In this document: positions 63,701-64,000 of the stretch, in pieces
How positions within the stretch are numbered: position 1 is the first letter of the stretch
Layout: the number at the start of each line of letters is the position of its first letter
Assembly (NCBI RefSeq): GCF_900142015.1
Contig: NZ_FQZN01000011.1
Coordinates: forward strand, 1 to 64,000
Source of the DNA: Bacteroides stercorirosoris
Lineage (GTDB): Bacteria; Bacteroidota; Bacteroidia; Bacteroidales; Bacteroidaceae
Reading direction: 5' to 3'
Length of the DNA stretch: 64,000 nucleotides
Made by a program: the position numbers and the translations under genes
The notes under the pieces: model-generated
The model's input: only the letters and a program-made list of their open reading frames with translations
Database searches by the model: none
What the model was told of the DNA's origin: nothing

Positions 63701-63871
63701 AGGTGCACCCGGCGAATGCCCCACTTGTAACTTTTCGGCACACGAGATAAATTCGGGACAGTCCCAAAAACTGGCGGTAGGTTCAATCGTCATTCCATAT
63801 ACAAAAGCTGCTATCACAAAGACAATCCACCCACTAAAATCATTCCACTTTTTAAATAATAAGTTGCTCAT
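60737..63871 (-). CDS. DUF2723 / GT117-family membrane glycosyltransferase-like protein
   Basis: A 1044-residue membrane protein. The N-terminal ~330 residues hold about nine helices and the GT-C motif region ATFWDCPEFISCAEKLQVGHSPGAP-like (TASFWDCPEFISCAEKLQ), with the conserved Asp-Glu after the first helix. More helices occur at about 500-620 and a soluble TPR-like C-terminus (LIIQGDPARAKKVLAYAEQA) ends the protein. The DUF2723 family, now GT117, is proposed to transfer sugars onto exported proteins in Bacteroidetes (protein O-glycosylation). The exact donor is unknown. Confidence 0.88.
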   Translation of the reverse strand: MSNLLFKKWNDFSGWIVFVIAAFVYGMTIEPTASFWDCPEFISCAEKLQVGHSPGAPFYMLVGNLFTQFASDPSQVSWMVNFLNALLSAGCILFLFWSITRLVRFLIINDGQNLSTADVIIILGAGFVGALAYTFSDTFWFSAVEGEVYAFSSFLTALVFWMILRWQDESDSVYGDRWLILIAYVIGLSIGVHLLNLLCIPAIVLVFYYQKYRTISLKGVAAAIAISGLLIIFILFVYIPGMADMGGWFELLFVNVFGLPFHTGLISFLALTFFMLAGAIYRFRKRMLHTSLWCLLMLTVGYTTYAVILIRASANTPLNENAPDNIFTLKSYLNREQYESAPLLYGKTYASEPEYVPEGDYYRVKTTKGSAVYRPDKEEGKYKIIRHKEDVCYTQNMLFPRMWSERMASSYKNWTGGNEAAPTQKENLTYFITYQLNYMYWRYFLWNFVGRQNDVQGSGEPEHGNWITGISWLDNLRLGDQSLLPESLRQNKGHNVFYGLPLLLGLFGIYWQWNCSKKGKQQFSVLFFLFFMTGLAIVLYLNQTPGQPRERDYAYAGSFYAFAIWIGIGAAGLCDALRRKTTSTVQVGVLMTICLLIPVQMATQTWDDHDRSARFTCRDFGANYLMTLPDTGNPIIFCNGDNDTFPLWYNQDTEEVRRDARVCNLSYAQTDWYIYQQQCPLYDAPGLPISWNKNQYQEGKNEYVVVRPELKKQIEELYRRNPEEARDSFGEDPFEIKNILKYWIFSERQEFNVIPTDTINIHIDKDALLRSGIMLPKAIRHLKGEELKDAIPDKLYIPLKDIRMLNKVDLLMLEILANCNWERPLYLAISVGSVSKLKFDNYFVQEGLAFRFTPFDYKKWGDADENRPYAVDVERLYDNVMNRYKYGGLNTPGLYLDETTLRTCWYHRRLFAQLAKELIIQGDPARAKKVLAYAEQAVPGYNVPETYESGSYSIATAYAALGEKMKAITLTEHLIAEAEDYINWAFSLKGNRMEMVHNDCIYKFWQWNQCNELLKKVDEERYKESNRRFEDKYALFAPNMGYKN

Positions 63872-63893
63872 TGTTCTGTAACTTTTTTGTTTG

Positions 63894-63901
63894 CAAAGTT
63901 A
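63894..63901 (-). promoter_or_regulatory. Putative -7 box of the GT117 gene
   Basis: TAACTTTG on the minus strand matches TAnnTTTG and lies 22 bp before the ATG at 63871, a short leader. No clear -33 element is seen. Confidence 0.45.
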
Positions 63902-64000
63902 TAGAACAGGTCCATAAAAGAGAAGAAATTTACCGGACGAGCACGGACATCCCGGCAACATAGTCAACTGATAACCAACAACATCACGTTACCAATTACA

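Overview
The window reads as a chromosomal segment of a gut Bacteroides (family Bacteroidaceae). Evidence: Bacteroides-type promoters (-7 box TAnnTTTG), an UpxY/UpxZ capsule locus, SusC/SusD with a hybrid two-component regulator, DUF2723, DUF3098 and DUF4373 proteins, and a short mdh-type malate dehydrogenase. I cannot name the species. No rRNA, tRNA, CRISPR array or intact insertion sequence was seen.

Region 1 (1-15.7 kb, minus strand) is a capsular polysaccharide operon read leftwards and running off the left edge. Order in transcription: upxY, upxZ, Wzx flippase, 4-amino-sugar type aminotransferase, ATP-grasp ligase, PLP-fold protein, GNAT acetyltransferase, secreted serine hydrolase, Wzy polymerase, Fuc4NAc-transferase-like enzyme, NeuD/PglD-like acyltransferase, then a small fatty-acid-synthase-like module (reductase, KASIII, malonyl transferase, two ACPs, two more reductases). 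The module has ketosynthase, transferase, carriers and ketoreductases but no dehydratase or enoyl reductase in the window. This suggests a 3-hydroxyacyl group made on ACP and put on an amino sugar. Upstream of upxY, a 12-bp perfect inverted repeat (15705-15716 and 15900-15911) encloses a promoter that points away from the operon. I read this as a phase-variable invertible promoter assembled in the OFF orientation.

Region 2 (16-20.7 kb) is accessory DNA: a small gene frameshifted at an A8 run, an SH3-like small protein, a DUF4373 protein, an ATPase, and a DUF3800 gene directly followed by a putative BECR-fold nuclease gene.

Region 3 (20.8-42.4 kb) is mostly core: mdh, a coiled-coil membrane protein, a TolC/HlyD/two-permease exporter lacking an ATPase gene, an SGNH hydrolase, a TlpA-like thioredoxin, a BlaI/M56 sensor pair, mrp, trmB, ilvE, xseB-xseA, a subtilase and mnmA. 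The TlpA-like gene and blaI share a TACGAA-type operator over their -7 boxes.

Region 4 (42.4-59.1 kb) is a polysaccharide utilization locus with clear decay. SusC, SusD and the hybrid regulator are intact. They sit with a glycerophosphodiesterase-like lipoprotein, a calcineurin-type phosphoesterase and an alkaline phosphatase, but a GH2 beta-galactosidase, a DUF2264 gene, a GH10-esterase gene and an HU-like gene are broken.

Region 5 (59.4-64 kb) holds an OprP-like porin, a DUF3098 protein and a GT117/DUF2723 membrane protein.

Three gaps (17.9, 28.1 and 42.6 kb) carry tandem arrays whose units are 22 bp although their sequences are unrelated. Several other long palindromes also lie between genes.
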